Shown: piece after piece, positions 8,417-16,467 of the stretch
How the letters are laid out: each line of letters opens with the position of its first letter
How positions within the stretch are numbered: position 1 is the first letter of the stretch
From: Carpediemonas membranifera
Taxonomy: Eukaryota > Fornicata
NCBI GenBank assembly: GCA_019828565.1
Contig: JAHDYR010000025.1
Location: 558,001-622,000 of the forward strand
DNA length: 64,000 nucleotides
Direction: 5' to 3'
Notes under the pieces: model-generated
The model's input: the letters and a program-made list of their open reading frames with translations, nothing else
Databases searched by the model: none
What the model was told of the DNA's origin: nothing
Made by a program: the position numbers and the translations under genes

Positions 8417-9618
8417 CTGTCCTCCTCGAGACACTCGTTCAGCTCAAAACCACGCCTCGAACGCTCACTGTGACGCTATCCACGGGCGAGGTCATCGCCC
8501 TGACAGAAGATGGTGTCCTCGTCACAAACCGGCCGGACAACCACCTCAGTCCTGTCAGTAGACTCCTCCAGGACTACAACGAGACGCTCTTCTTCAACCG
8601 GGCCCTCCTGTGTCATTCTGACATCGCCCAGGTCGACCTGACCCTCAACAGCGGCGGGAGATTCATGCTAGACATCGAGCGCCTCTCCTCTATCGCTGAC
8701 AGGCTAGCCGACCTGCCGCATCTCCCTCGAAGTGTCACGATAAGACTCACGTCCCCTGGTTGTGTCGTTGTGATCCACCCGAACAAGTGGGACCGGACCT
8801 TTGACTTGTCACCTGAAGTTTGGGCTGTCGTACGGCGTCTTCACTGCATGAGGGACGCACTAGCAGAGGTCAGGGACAGTGGAAACGCTCAGCTTGACGA
8901 CGATTCCCTTTGTCTGGGTCTGCCGCACCTTATCAAGCTCCTCTCCTGCCTCGCACTCCACACACGCGTGGCAGCGCCCTTTTCTTTGCACCTGACAAGC
9001 CCTCAGTATCTCATCGTCACCAGACTCCTGGGCAAGACGACGAGTGTCATGCCCCAGGACTTCAACGTCAGCCGCACAGCAGCTGGCTTTGATCTGGTCA
9101 TCGCAGCGCTTGCCCTGGAGGGGGGTGACAGGCAAGAGATCACCGTCCGCCACACCGACATCGCCCGGCCCGCAATCCTCGGCGTTGTCCATCTCAGCCT
9201 TATCCTGCAGGTTCTGACTGCAGAGAGCCTGCCTCGGTCATTCGAGATGAGACTGACAGAGCCGTACGCCCTAGTCATGCTGCACGAGTGTCGATTCACC
9301 GTGCTGGACAATTGCACTGACAACGAGGTTGGCGCATTGATCCACGCTGCCAACAGCTGGCTTCAGCTTCTCCAAAGCGTCCGACAAGCCGTGCGTGCCG
9401 GTTCCCTGGCTACAATCGACGTCCAGTACCCAGCGAACCCTCACATGAGCCTTGGATGCCGTCACCTCCGCCAGCTTCTTGAGGTCATCGGCACAGGTCG
9501 ACCCCGGTCACTCGAGCTCTGGCTGGGCGATGAAGGCGTCATGATCGCCCTAGTGGACGGGAAACTGGTCCCACGAGAGGAGTCGGGCTGTGACAGCCGT
9601 GCTGCTGCCGATGGATAG
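8401..9618 (+). CDS. Unknown repeat protein, 5' end missing
   Basis: The frame is open from 8401 (inside the LTR) to the stop at 9618, but the first in-frame ATG is far inside (MLDIERLSS), so the natural start was lost or replaced at the retroelement junction. I do not recognise the family. About five copies of a roughly 100-residue module can be seen, each with a helix rich in Leu (HLIKLLSCLALH, HLSLILQVLTAE, HLRQLLEVIGTG) followed by a strand pair such as RSVTIRLTSPGCVVVI, FSLHLTSPQYLIV, RSFEMRLTEPYALVML and RSLELWLGDEGVMIAL. The first copy begins exactly at the element edge. Coding character is good up to the stop. It is not a continuation of the surface-protein gene: that frame does not resume here. 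Confidence 0.55.
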   Translation, partial: TALALTVLLETLVQLKTTPRTLTVTLSTGEVIALTEDGVLVTNRPDNHLSPVSRLLQDYNETLFFNRALLCHSDIAQVDLTLNSGGRFMLDIERLSSIADRLADLPHLPRSVTIRLTSPGCVVVIHPNKWDRTFDLSPEVWAVVRRLHCMRDALAEVRDSGNAQLDDDSLCLGLPHLIKLLSCLALHTRVAAPFSLHLTSPQYLIVTRLLGKTTSVMPQDFNVSRTAAGFDLVIAALALEGGDRQEITVRHTDIARPAILGVVHLSLILQVLTAESLPRSFEMRLTEPYALVMLHECRFTVLDNCTDNEVGALIHAANSWLQLLQSVRQAVRAGSLATIDVQYPANPHMSLGCRHLRQLLEVIGTGRPRSLELWLGDEGVMIALVDGKLVPREESGCDSRAAADG

Positions 9619-9818
9619 ACAGCGCAGGATAGAGCGGGCCATTCGCCGCAGAGCAATAAAGAGCCCATAATCAGACGTCCGCTGAGACTCGACCATGCTT
9701 CTGGAGATTATTGGGCCAACATGCTCGGTTTTCGATTGTGACAACTGCCTTGTTCAACGACTGTGCCTAAGCTCTGAACATCATTTACATGCCATGATAT
9801 GTATCATCAGCCTGGCCC

Positions 9819-11096
9819 TCACTTGTCAATGTAAGGCGTTCCAGGACCATCGTCAGTCGAGCTAAAATCGAGCTCAATCTCATGTGCAATCTTAGGGGTA
9901 GCAACAGAGCCGGCCGGGGGCCCAGCCAGCATGGCGTCGAAGGGGTTCATCGGGTTGAACGCCGCCTCGACCTCCTCATCCTCCAGCGCCAGGTCGACCT
10001 CCTCGGTGACCTCATCCAGAGCCTCGGAGCCCGTGTCCGTGATGGGCGTGTGGTGGGGCAGCGGCTCGGCCTCGTCCTCGTCTGTGTTGAGCAGGTCTGT
10101 CGTCCTCAGCCTGCGGTGCGAGCTGTCGGCCTTGGAGAGGACTCGCGGCTCCGTTGACGACTCCTTGAGCGAAAGGTCGACCGAGGACACAATAGGCCCG
10201 CCCGGCCTCTCATAGAGGCTGCTATACCGGGGTAGGCCGCGGTCTGGCCGGGGTCTCTCTGGGGAGAGGTCGACCCGGATCACTGCGGGGCCGCGGGGCT
10301 GGGTCTGCGGGTCACGCCTGTTCCGGGCTATCCTGCGGCTGTAGCTGTCGATCTCCCGTCTGAAATGGGCTGCCTGTGTGTGCGGTGGGCTTTCAGGTCT
10401 GGATGTCGCCTTGTACTTCTCAACCACGCGCCGCATCTGGGGCGACGGGGCACGACGGGAGAAGTGGGTGCCGTCTGCGGCGTAGGAGTATTGGTAGGCC
10501 TTGGGAAGGGGCGATCTGCTCCGGGCTGAGGCCTGGGGCGTCGTGTGGCCACTCTCGATCCTCGACCGCACAAGGGGCGGGCTCGACCGCCGCTGCTCAA
10601 CACGAAGGGGCGCTAGGGTACGAGGCATGGGTGTTCTCCGTGTTGGACGCTCGTTCCGCTCCATGTTCTGCGGGCTGACGCGGAGGACGTGGTTGTCTGT
10701 TGCGTTCGGTGCCCGCTGGCGCACGGGAGCGGCCGCCCTTGAGGCGACGGGGGTCCTCTTGGCTGGGCCGGACGCGTATCTATCTACTGGTGGCGTTGGC
10801 GGTGCTACGGCTGGCGGGGCATCGTCCAGTGTCATCGGCGGCTCGACTTCTTGGCTGCGGGGATGGCGACGGGGCGAAACGTTCCGCACAGGCTTATTTG
10901 CTATTGGTCTTGGGAGTGGTATTCTAGATTCGATCGCATTGACGGGCTCCACTTGCTCGACGTCAACGGAAATAGTGTTATCCACGATGGTTGTGCGTTT
11001 CGCTGGAGCTGGTGGGCTACTCTCCATCATATCGTCAATAACATCTCGTTTCTTCCCCTTTCCTCCACATGCACCGAACAATGAGAGCAATCCCAT
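9819..11096 (-). CDS. Predicted N-myristoylated, disordered protein of unknown function
   Basis: 425 residues if it starts at the ATG at 11096; the frame is open a little further upstream but without another ATG. The N-terminus MGLLSLFGACGGKGKKRD has a Gly at position 2, a Cys at 10 and a basic patch, the arrangement of dual acylated (myristoyl plus palmitoyl) membrane-bound proteins. The rest is low complexity, rich in Arg, Ser and Pro with many RTP/RSP-like motifs, followed by an acidic C-terminus (EEVDLALEDEEVEAAF). No folded domain is recognised. Many Ser/Thr-Pro sites hint at phosphorylation, but that is inference. Confidence 0.55.
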   Translation of the reverse strand: MGLLSLFGACGGKGKKRDVIDDMMESSPPAPAKRTTIVDNTISVDVEQVEPVNAIESRIPLPRPIANKPVRNVSPRRHPRSQEVEPPMTLDDAPPAVAPPTPPVDRYASGPAKRTPVASRAAAPVRQRAPNATDNHVLRVSPQNMERNERPTRRTPMPRTLAPLRVEQRRSSPPLVRSRIESGHTTPQASARSRSPLPKAYQYSYAADGTHFSRRAPSPQMRRVVEKYKATSRPESPPHTQAAHFRREIDSYSRRIARNRRDPQTQPRGPAVIRVDLSPERPRPDRGLPRYSSLYERPGGPIVSSVDLSLKESSTEPRVLSKADSSHRRLRTTDLLNTDEDEAEPLPHHTPITDTGSEALDEVTEEVDLALEDEEVEAAFNPMNPFDAMLAGPPAGSVATPKIAHEIELDFSSTDDGPGTPYIDK

Positions 11097-11319
11097 TGCG
11101 ACGACGACTATTTGACGGGAGGTTGTTCGAGATTTCTCGGACAAACTGCGATGTCAAAATCTATCGCTGGCCGAGGCAAATGACGCAGTAGGTCGGTGTG
11201 AGGTAGTTCAGGTCGACTTGGGGGTCTTTTGGATAGTTGTCATAAACTCAATTTATACACGCTCACGTAAACATCAGCAAAACCGCGCCCCACGCGGCAT
11301 GAGGTGACTTGTTGCCTGG

Positions 11320-11481
11320 TTAGATGGCCGCCGAAGCAGTCCCCACCTGGCCCCGGTAGACGTTGAAGATGGTGCAGTTGTCCCGGATGAGAGTCGCCGC
11401 GATGTCTCCCAGCATGCGGTCTCGGGCCCACGTGCCGTTCACAGCCTCATTCTGACGCTTGAGGATCTGGAGCAGGCGTCC
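11320..11481 (-). pseudogene. 3' end of a truncated gene
   Basis: 53 sense codons plus TAA with coding-like composition and third-position GC bias (for example GRLLQILKRQNEAVNG, LGDIAATLIRDNCTIF). Upstream on this strand the frame runs through the 5-bp duplication into the solo LTR and meets a stop there, and the next gene on that side is on the opposite strand. It looks like the last exon or tail of a gene whose front was removed. The family is not recognised. Confidence 0.4.
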
Positions 11482-11534
11482 GTAACTGTGCTATTGAAGG
11501 GTCAAACAATGTGTTTATACTGCGCAACAGTAAC
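11482..11534. repeat. Solo mini-LTR (43 bp) with 5-bp target duplication
   Basis: 11487-11529 is the reverse complement of the right-hand LTR of the Fanzor element at 44990-45032, identical over all 43 bp, beginning TG and ending CA. It is flanked on both sides by GTAAC (11482-11486 and 11530-11534). This is the signature of a solo LTR left by recombination between the two ends of an inserted element, and it independently fixes the element boundary. Confidence 0.8.
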
Positions 11535-11577
11535 GTTACCATAAACTGCACTGGCGCGGATCTTGAATACGAGTATA

Positions 11578-12126
11578 ATGGACTCTGGCAACGACCCGAA
11601 CCTCTTGCCACGCATTGATGTTGCATCTGCACCAATTGTAGCTGCACCAGCGTTAACACAGCCTCCGCCGGTCCCTCCTACTGAGTATAAGGCCCCCAGA
11701 GGCCGTCCCACGAAAACAGACATGCGCCCAAGACCATTTAAGTGCTCTGAATGCGGCAAGAGCTTCCTGAACAGACAGACGTTGGAGACGCACTCGATGA
11801 TCCACACTGGCAGCAAGCCCTTCTTCTGCCCCCTCGCCTCCTGCCCGTACAGGGCCAACCAGCTCTCCGCGCTGTACACACACATCCGCCGCAAGCACAA
11901 GGAGGATACTCCAGAGGAGCTGGTGAAGGTAGCGAAGGCGTTCCTAACTAAGACGAGCGGAACAGCCACATCGTTCGGGACAGCCGCCAAGATTGGAGAA
12001 ATTCCTGTACACTCCAGCTGCGTACCCCTCACTGACCCCGTGGACGTCATCGGGCGGGGGTCAATGCTGCAGCCTTTTGTGGACTCCAGCAACACGGTCC
12101 GGTTCAGGTCGGACAACTTCGATTAA
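11578..12126 (+). CDS. C2H2 zinc-finger protein
   Basis: 182 residues from the ATG at 11578. Two adjacent C2H2 fingers lie at about residues 50-105: FKCSECGKSFLNRQTLETH followed by FFCPLASCPYRANQLSALYTH, joined by the TGxKPF linker typical of DNA-binding Krueppel-type fingers. The N-terminus is Pro-rich; the C-terminus is without known domain. A solo mini-LTR ends 48 bp upstream of the start codon, so its TATAAA-like sequence lies in the promoter region. Probable nuclear DNA-binding protein. Confidence 0.75.
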   Translation: MDSGNDPNLLPRIDVASAPIVAAPALTQPPPVPPTEYKAPRGRPTKTDMRPRPFKCSECGKSFLNRQTLETHSMIHTGSKPFFCPLASCPYRANQLSALYTHIRRKHKEDTPEELVKVAKAFLTKTSGTATSFGTAAKIGEIPVHSSCVPLTDPVDVIGRGSMLQPFVDSSNTVRFRSDNFD

Positions 12127-12293
12127 GATAGCGCGGGAATAGACAGTTATTGGTTGTGTAGGTCATAAATGCTGTATTAGCCGCGGAGTAGGCCTGTGGA
12201 GGCTCTGGGGGGCTGATCGTCGATGCCAGCTTTTTTCTTGCAGACCTTTTCTCACTCACGACCTAGACAGTAATTCTCGAAGACTGAGCTCTC

Positions 12294-15044
12294 ATGGGAA
12301 TCATTATTGGGCATATCTACTCTGTTTCTGGTCCCGTTATCGTTGCTGAGGATATGCATGGCACTGCTATGCACGAACTTGTGTACTGCGGCAAGGAGAA
12401 GCTTGTGGGCGAAATCATCAAGCTCGAGGAGGATCGCGCCACCATTCAGGTTTATGAGGAGACTGCGGGCCTCGGCACCGGCGATGAGGTCTTCTCCACC
12501 GGCAAGCCCCTCTCTGTCGAGCTCGGCCCCGGTATTATGGGCACCATCTACGACGGCATCCAGCGCCCCCTTGAAGTAATTGCCGACCAGTCTGGCGGCT
12601 CCATCTGGATCAAGCGCGGCGTAAGCGTCAACTCGCTCTCCCGCGAGACACAGTGGGATTGGGTGCCCCTGCCCGGTCTCAAGGTCGGCAGCCTCGTGGC
12701 CCCCGGCGACGTCATCGGCACGGTGCAGGAGAACTCCCTCATCAACCACAAGATCATGGTTCCCCCGAACGCTGTGGGCGGCAAGCTCGTCTCGGTCACG
12801 CCAGCCGGCCCCCACACCATCGAAGACACTGTGTACGTCCTCGAGACCCAGGGCAAGACCGTGGAGTACCCCATGTACCACACCTGGCCTGTGTACGCAC
12901 CCCGCCCCGTCCGGGAGAAGCTGCCCGGCGTCAACCCTCTCTTTACGGGCCAGCGTGTCCTCGACGCTCTCTTCCCCGTCGTCCAGGGCGGCACATGCGC
13001 TATCCCTGGCGCTTTCGGCTGCTTTGCTCCCGGCACCAAGGTCCTCAAGGCCAACGGCGAGACCATCCTCGTTGAGGACGTCAAGGAGGGCTCCACCCTC
13101 CTCGGCCCCGACGGAACACCCCGCACCGTAGTCAACCTGACCACCGTGAGCGGCCCCACCTTCACCGTGAAGACTACTGTCGCCGGCCGCCCCCTCTCCG
13201 AGGTCACGGTCGACACGTCCCACGTGCTTTGCGTCGAGTCTCCCACAACGGTCCCCGGCCACGTCCGCGTGCCCAACACCGACCTCTACCACATCCCAGT
13301 CTCGGACTACCTCGCCCTGCCCGCCGAAGTCCAGGCCCAGTGCTCGATCGCCCAGTTCAGGTCTAAAACTCCGGCCGGGACGACCACTGAGGCCCCCGAG
13401 TCCTGGTACTACGTCGCTGGAGTCTTCCTCGGCGACTCTAGCCGGGACAGCAGCGACGAGAGCGACGAGCTCGTTAAGGCCATCGTTGGCGATGCCGAGG
13501 AGAAGTTTGCCGAGTTCCTCGACGCCACATTCACCGCTGACGGGACGCCCATGCTCCCCATGGCCGCCCTCGCCCTCCCTGCCGCCTGCCGCAGGAACCT
13601 GCTCGCTGGCATGGCCGATGTCGCCGCCATTCAGGGCGGGAAGACCGACGCCGGCCTCCTTGTCCCCGTCCCCTGCAGCGAGGCCTGCCTCGACGCCGCT
13701 GCCGCCCTGGCCGTGTCTGTCGGCCTGACCCCCATCCCCGTTGCCGGCGGGCTCGCCCTCGCAGGCCCCCTCGAGCACATCAAGCCCCTGCTGAAGAAAG
13801 CCTCCCCCGTCGAATGCAGGGACCCCGTCCGCTTCACCCTCGAGCCCGGCTCGGACATGGAGTGCAAGGGCTTCACCCTCGACGGTGACCTGATGCACGT
13901 GCTGCCCTGCGGCACTGTCCACCACAACTGGTACGCCCCCTCTTCATTCTAATTCTAACACAGCGGCAAGACCGTCATCTCCCAGTCCCTCTCCAAGTAC
14001 TCCAACTCCGACTGCATCGTGTACACCGGCTGCGGCGAGCGCGGCAACGAGATGGCCGAGGTGCTCATGGAGTTCCCAGAGCTCGACGTGGAGATCGACG
14101 GCGTCAAGCACAACATCATGAAGCGCACCTGCCTCATCGCCAACACATCCAACATGCCCGTCGCCGCTAGATCCGCCTCGATCTACACGGGTGTCACCAT
14201 CGCCGAGTACCTCCGCGACATGGGCCTCAACGTCGCCATGATGGCTGACTCCACCTCACGCTGGGCCGAGGCCCTCAGAGAGTGCTCGGGTCGACTCGCT
14301 GAGATGCCTGCCGACTCTGGCATGCCCGCATACCTCGGCGCCAGGCTCGCCGCTTTCTACGAGAGGGCCGGCCGTGCCGCTGTCCTCGGTGCCCCCGAGA
14401 GGAAGGGGTCCGTCACGATCGTCGGCGCCGTCTCCCCTCCCGGCGGTGACATTGGCGGTGACCCCGTGTCGACGTCCACACTCTCCATCGTCCAGGTCTT
14501 CTGGGGGCTCGACAAGAAGCTCGCCCAGCGCAAGCACTTCCCATCTGTGAACTGGCTGCGGTCCTACTCGAAGTACACCAACGCTCTCGAGCCCTTCTAC
14601 GACGAGCACTACCCTAGATTCGTCGACCTCCGCGTTAAGATGCGCGAGATCCTGCAGCATGAAGAGGAGCTCCTCGAGATCGTCCAGCTCGTTGGCCGCG
14701 ACTCCCTCGCTGAGAATGACAAGATTACTCTCGAGATAGCCCAGGTAATCAGGCAAGATTTCCTCCAGCAGAACGGCTTTACGGACTTTGACCGCTTTTG
14801 CCCCTTCTACAAGACGGTGTGGATGATGCGTCTGATCCTCGAGTACTACGAGCTCGCGCAGACACACCTCAAGCGCCCCGGGAAGCAGTCCTGGGCCCAC
14901 ATCAAGACGGGCACGATCAAGGCGTTCAGGTTGCTCTCGCAGGTGAAGAGGGCGCTGCCATCAGACGGGGAGGCGGTTCTGGTGAAGCAGTTCGAGGAGG
15001 CGCTCGAGGAGATCGTCACCGCGTTCCAGGGCCTGGCCGAGTAA
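12294..15044 (+). CDS. ATP6V1A: V-type H+-ATPase catalytic subunit A with intein and one intron
   Basis: Two exons, 12294-13930 and 13964-15044, give 905 residues: about 602 of extein plus a 303-residue intein. Subunit A of the V1 sector hydrolyses ATP to drive proton pumping into acidic vacuoles. The N-terminal barrel ([16 protein letters not shown]), the subunit-A non-homologous region and the P-loop GAFG-CGKT are all present. So are [34 protein letters not shown] and [13 protein letters not shown]. The intein (residues 243-545) interrupts the P-loop itself, so the enzyme is inactive until protein splicing. The intron splits the Cys codon that follows the intein. Without removal of the intron the frame ends after [11 protein letters not shown] long antisense frame exists but is a by-product of codon bias. 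Confidence 0.95.
13020..13928 (+). other. VMA1 intein with degenerate LAGLIDADG-like region
   Basis: Codons 243-545. It starts with Cys ([16 protein letters not shown], block A), has block B with Thr and His ([12 protein letters not shown]) and ends with block F/G ([21 protein letters not shown], whose final Asn is the cleavage residue), followed by Cys+1. The middle contains [12 protein letters not shown] and [13 protein letters not shown], which sit where the two LAGLIDADG motifs of homing endonucleases belong. The second lacks the usual acidic-glycine end, so endonuclease activity is doubtful. The site between GAFG and CGKT is the P-loop position; the well-known yeast VMA1 intein sits later, before CGERGNEM. 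Confidence 0.9.
13931..13963 (+). other. 33-nt spliceosomal intron in the intein C-terminal junction codon
   Basis: Begins GTACGC and ends TTCTAACACAG. Removal joins TG to C, restoring the Cys+1 codon and the P-loop GKT. Phase 2. The branch-like CTAAC lies right next to the acceptor, as in several other minimal-intron protists. Confidence 0.9.
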
Positions 15045-15092
15045 AGTTTGTCGTTTATGCACCTTGTTGTGCGGTTGCTTATGCTACACCTG

Positions 15093-16256
15093 CTACTGGC
15101 GGTACATGCCGTCGTTCCACCGTCCAATGGCCGCTATCCTTGCGGGGGGCGGAGCCTGCGTGCTGGGGGACATCGGCTGGACGTAGTCTGGCGTGCTGTG
15201 CTCCCCTGAGTCTGGGACGAAGGGGTCCGACGCCGGGGCAATGTAGTCCGGCCTGTCATCGTCGTTGTGCCTTGGCGTGGGTGTCGGGTTCGTCGAGGGA
15301 GAGTTGAAGGGACATCCGAGCAGCTTGCACACCGCGTTGAAGTCCGCTGGCCGCTCGTTGACACGGCGGACACACGCCCTCACCGCGGCCGCCAGCTCCA
15401 CCGGACATCCCACCGGGGCTGGGATGTCGAGGTCAGCGCGACTGGGGGGTAGGGGTCGCCTGTGAATCACACGCCAGAACAGCCGACCAAACATCTCGAT
15501 GTCATGCGTAACGGGGTCTTCAATGTTGCTGGCTGAGTCGAGCCCGAAGCCATCGACTTTGGCATGCTCGTTGAATTGCTGAACCGTAAACCCGCTCAGG
15601 TTGCCGTGGGTCAACCCCTGGGCGTGCGCCTGCGCCATCGTTGTCGCGACGTCCCTGGCCATCTGAAGTCGGGTTTGCCAGAGAAATATCAGCACCCTTG
15701 TTGAGATCATCACTTCGAGGCATCGCGTGGGCATTTCCTTGAAAAAGAACTGGTGTTGGTTGTCTCGCAGAAAGCCATAGATCCGGCAAGCACCGACGAT
15801 ATTAGCAGCATGCTGGGCTCGCGTGGCAGCGAGCACCCTGTCAGCGTTCTCCTTTTGTTCCTTCGACTCGGTCTTGTGGCATATAATGCGGGACGGCCGA
15901 TCACCCCCAACCCACCCTTGGTAGACTTTGTTGTCCTCGAACGAAAGATTCCGGATGTGCCTTCCCTGGGCGGTCTGGCGCGGCGTGATTCTCACTGTGT
16001 CATGCGTGAGTTGGGGCAGAGGTTTCCGCCCGGGGTTTGGCTCCACCATCACATCAGCGTCGTTAATAATAGGCCCGTGATAGCCATAGAATGGTCTAAT
16101 GAGAGCGAGGATGATGAATGTCGCACCGCCGATCGTCAGGAGGAGGGCGACGAGGAAGAGGAGGACGCAAACGATCATGACGCCGCTAATGAGAAGAACA
16201 GATGCGAGTGACGAAATAATGCTACCAATTACATCAGAACCAGCTGAAAGAGACAT
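15093..16256 (-). CDS. Membrane-anchored pseudokinase
   Basis: 387 residues. Two hydrophobic segments at about 10-55 (ASVLLISGVMIVCVLLFLVA, LTIGGATFIILALI) anchor the N-terminus. Residues about 90-325 have a protein-kinase-like fold, but catalytic motifs are degenerate: the HRD loop reads THGNLSG and the DFG position reads VDGFGL; no clear glycine loop is seen. It therefore probably does not phosphorylate and may act as a scaffold. The C-terminal 60 residues are Pro/Ser-rich and probably cytosolic. Its 3' end lies 48 bp from the end of the V-ATPase gene (convergent). Confidence 0.6.
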   Translation of the reverse strand: MSLSAGSDVIGSIISSLASVLLISGVMIVCVLLFLVALLLTIGGATFIILALIRPFYGYHGPIINDADVMVEPNPGRKPLPQLTHDTVRITPRQTAQGRHIRNLSFEDNKVYQGWVGGDRPSRIICHKTESKEQKENADRVLAATRAQHAANIVGACRIYGFLRDNQHQFFFKEMPTRCLEVMISTRVLIFLWQTRLQMARDVATTMAQAHAQGLTHGNLSGFTVQQFNEHAKVDGFGLDSASNIEDPVTHDIEMFGRLFWRVIHRRPLPPSRADLDIPAPVGCPVELAAAVRACVRRVNERPADFNAVCKLLGCPFNSPSTNPTPTPRHNDDDRPDYIAPASDPFVPDSGEHSTPDYVQPMSPSTQAPPPARIAAIGRWNDGMYRQ

Positions 16257-16467
16257 GTGTTGCAGAAGAATTGCTGGTAGTTGTCACATATCGTTTACAG
16301 GTCTTAACCTGCAGGTTCAGCGTCAGCCCATCAAATGATTGATACTGCAGCAGGCACCCAGGCAGCATGTCCCACTGCACGAAGAGGCTGCTCTGGCCCT
16401 TATACGGGGAACGTCGGATGGTCGACAGTCAGAATTTTCGAAGGCATAGGACTGAGCACCAGGAAGC

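Larger units (their letters stand above)
11097..11577. other. Intergenic stretch with a truncated gene end and a solo mini-LTR
   Basis: About 480 bp between the divergent genes at 9819 and 11578. It contains the gene remnant at 11320-11481, the solo repeat at 11487-11529 and its 5-bp flanking duplications. The rest (11097-11319) shows nothing recognisable beyond likely promoter and 3' UTR sequence. Confidence 0.5.

Noticed and set aside
8361-8561. Continuation of the surface-protein gene after the retroelement
   Set aside because: The frame that matches the LTR reading of the first gene runs only to 8561 and has no conserved sequence; the coding frame there is the other one (8401-9618).
11536-11553. 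CATAAACTGCACTGGC near the solo LTR as a second gypsy LTR remnant
   Set aside because: A 16-bp match to part of the gypsy LTR is close to chance expectation in a 64-kb window, and neither TG...CA ends nor a duplication is present.
12252-13925. 557-codon minus-strand open frame opposite the V-ATPase gene
   Set aside because: It is a by-product of strong GC third-position bias in the real gene: the amino-acid composition is abnormal (Gly, Asp, Val, Ala-rich) and there is no domain.
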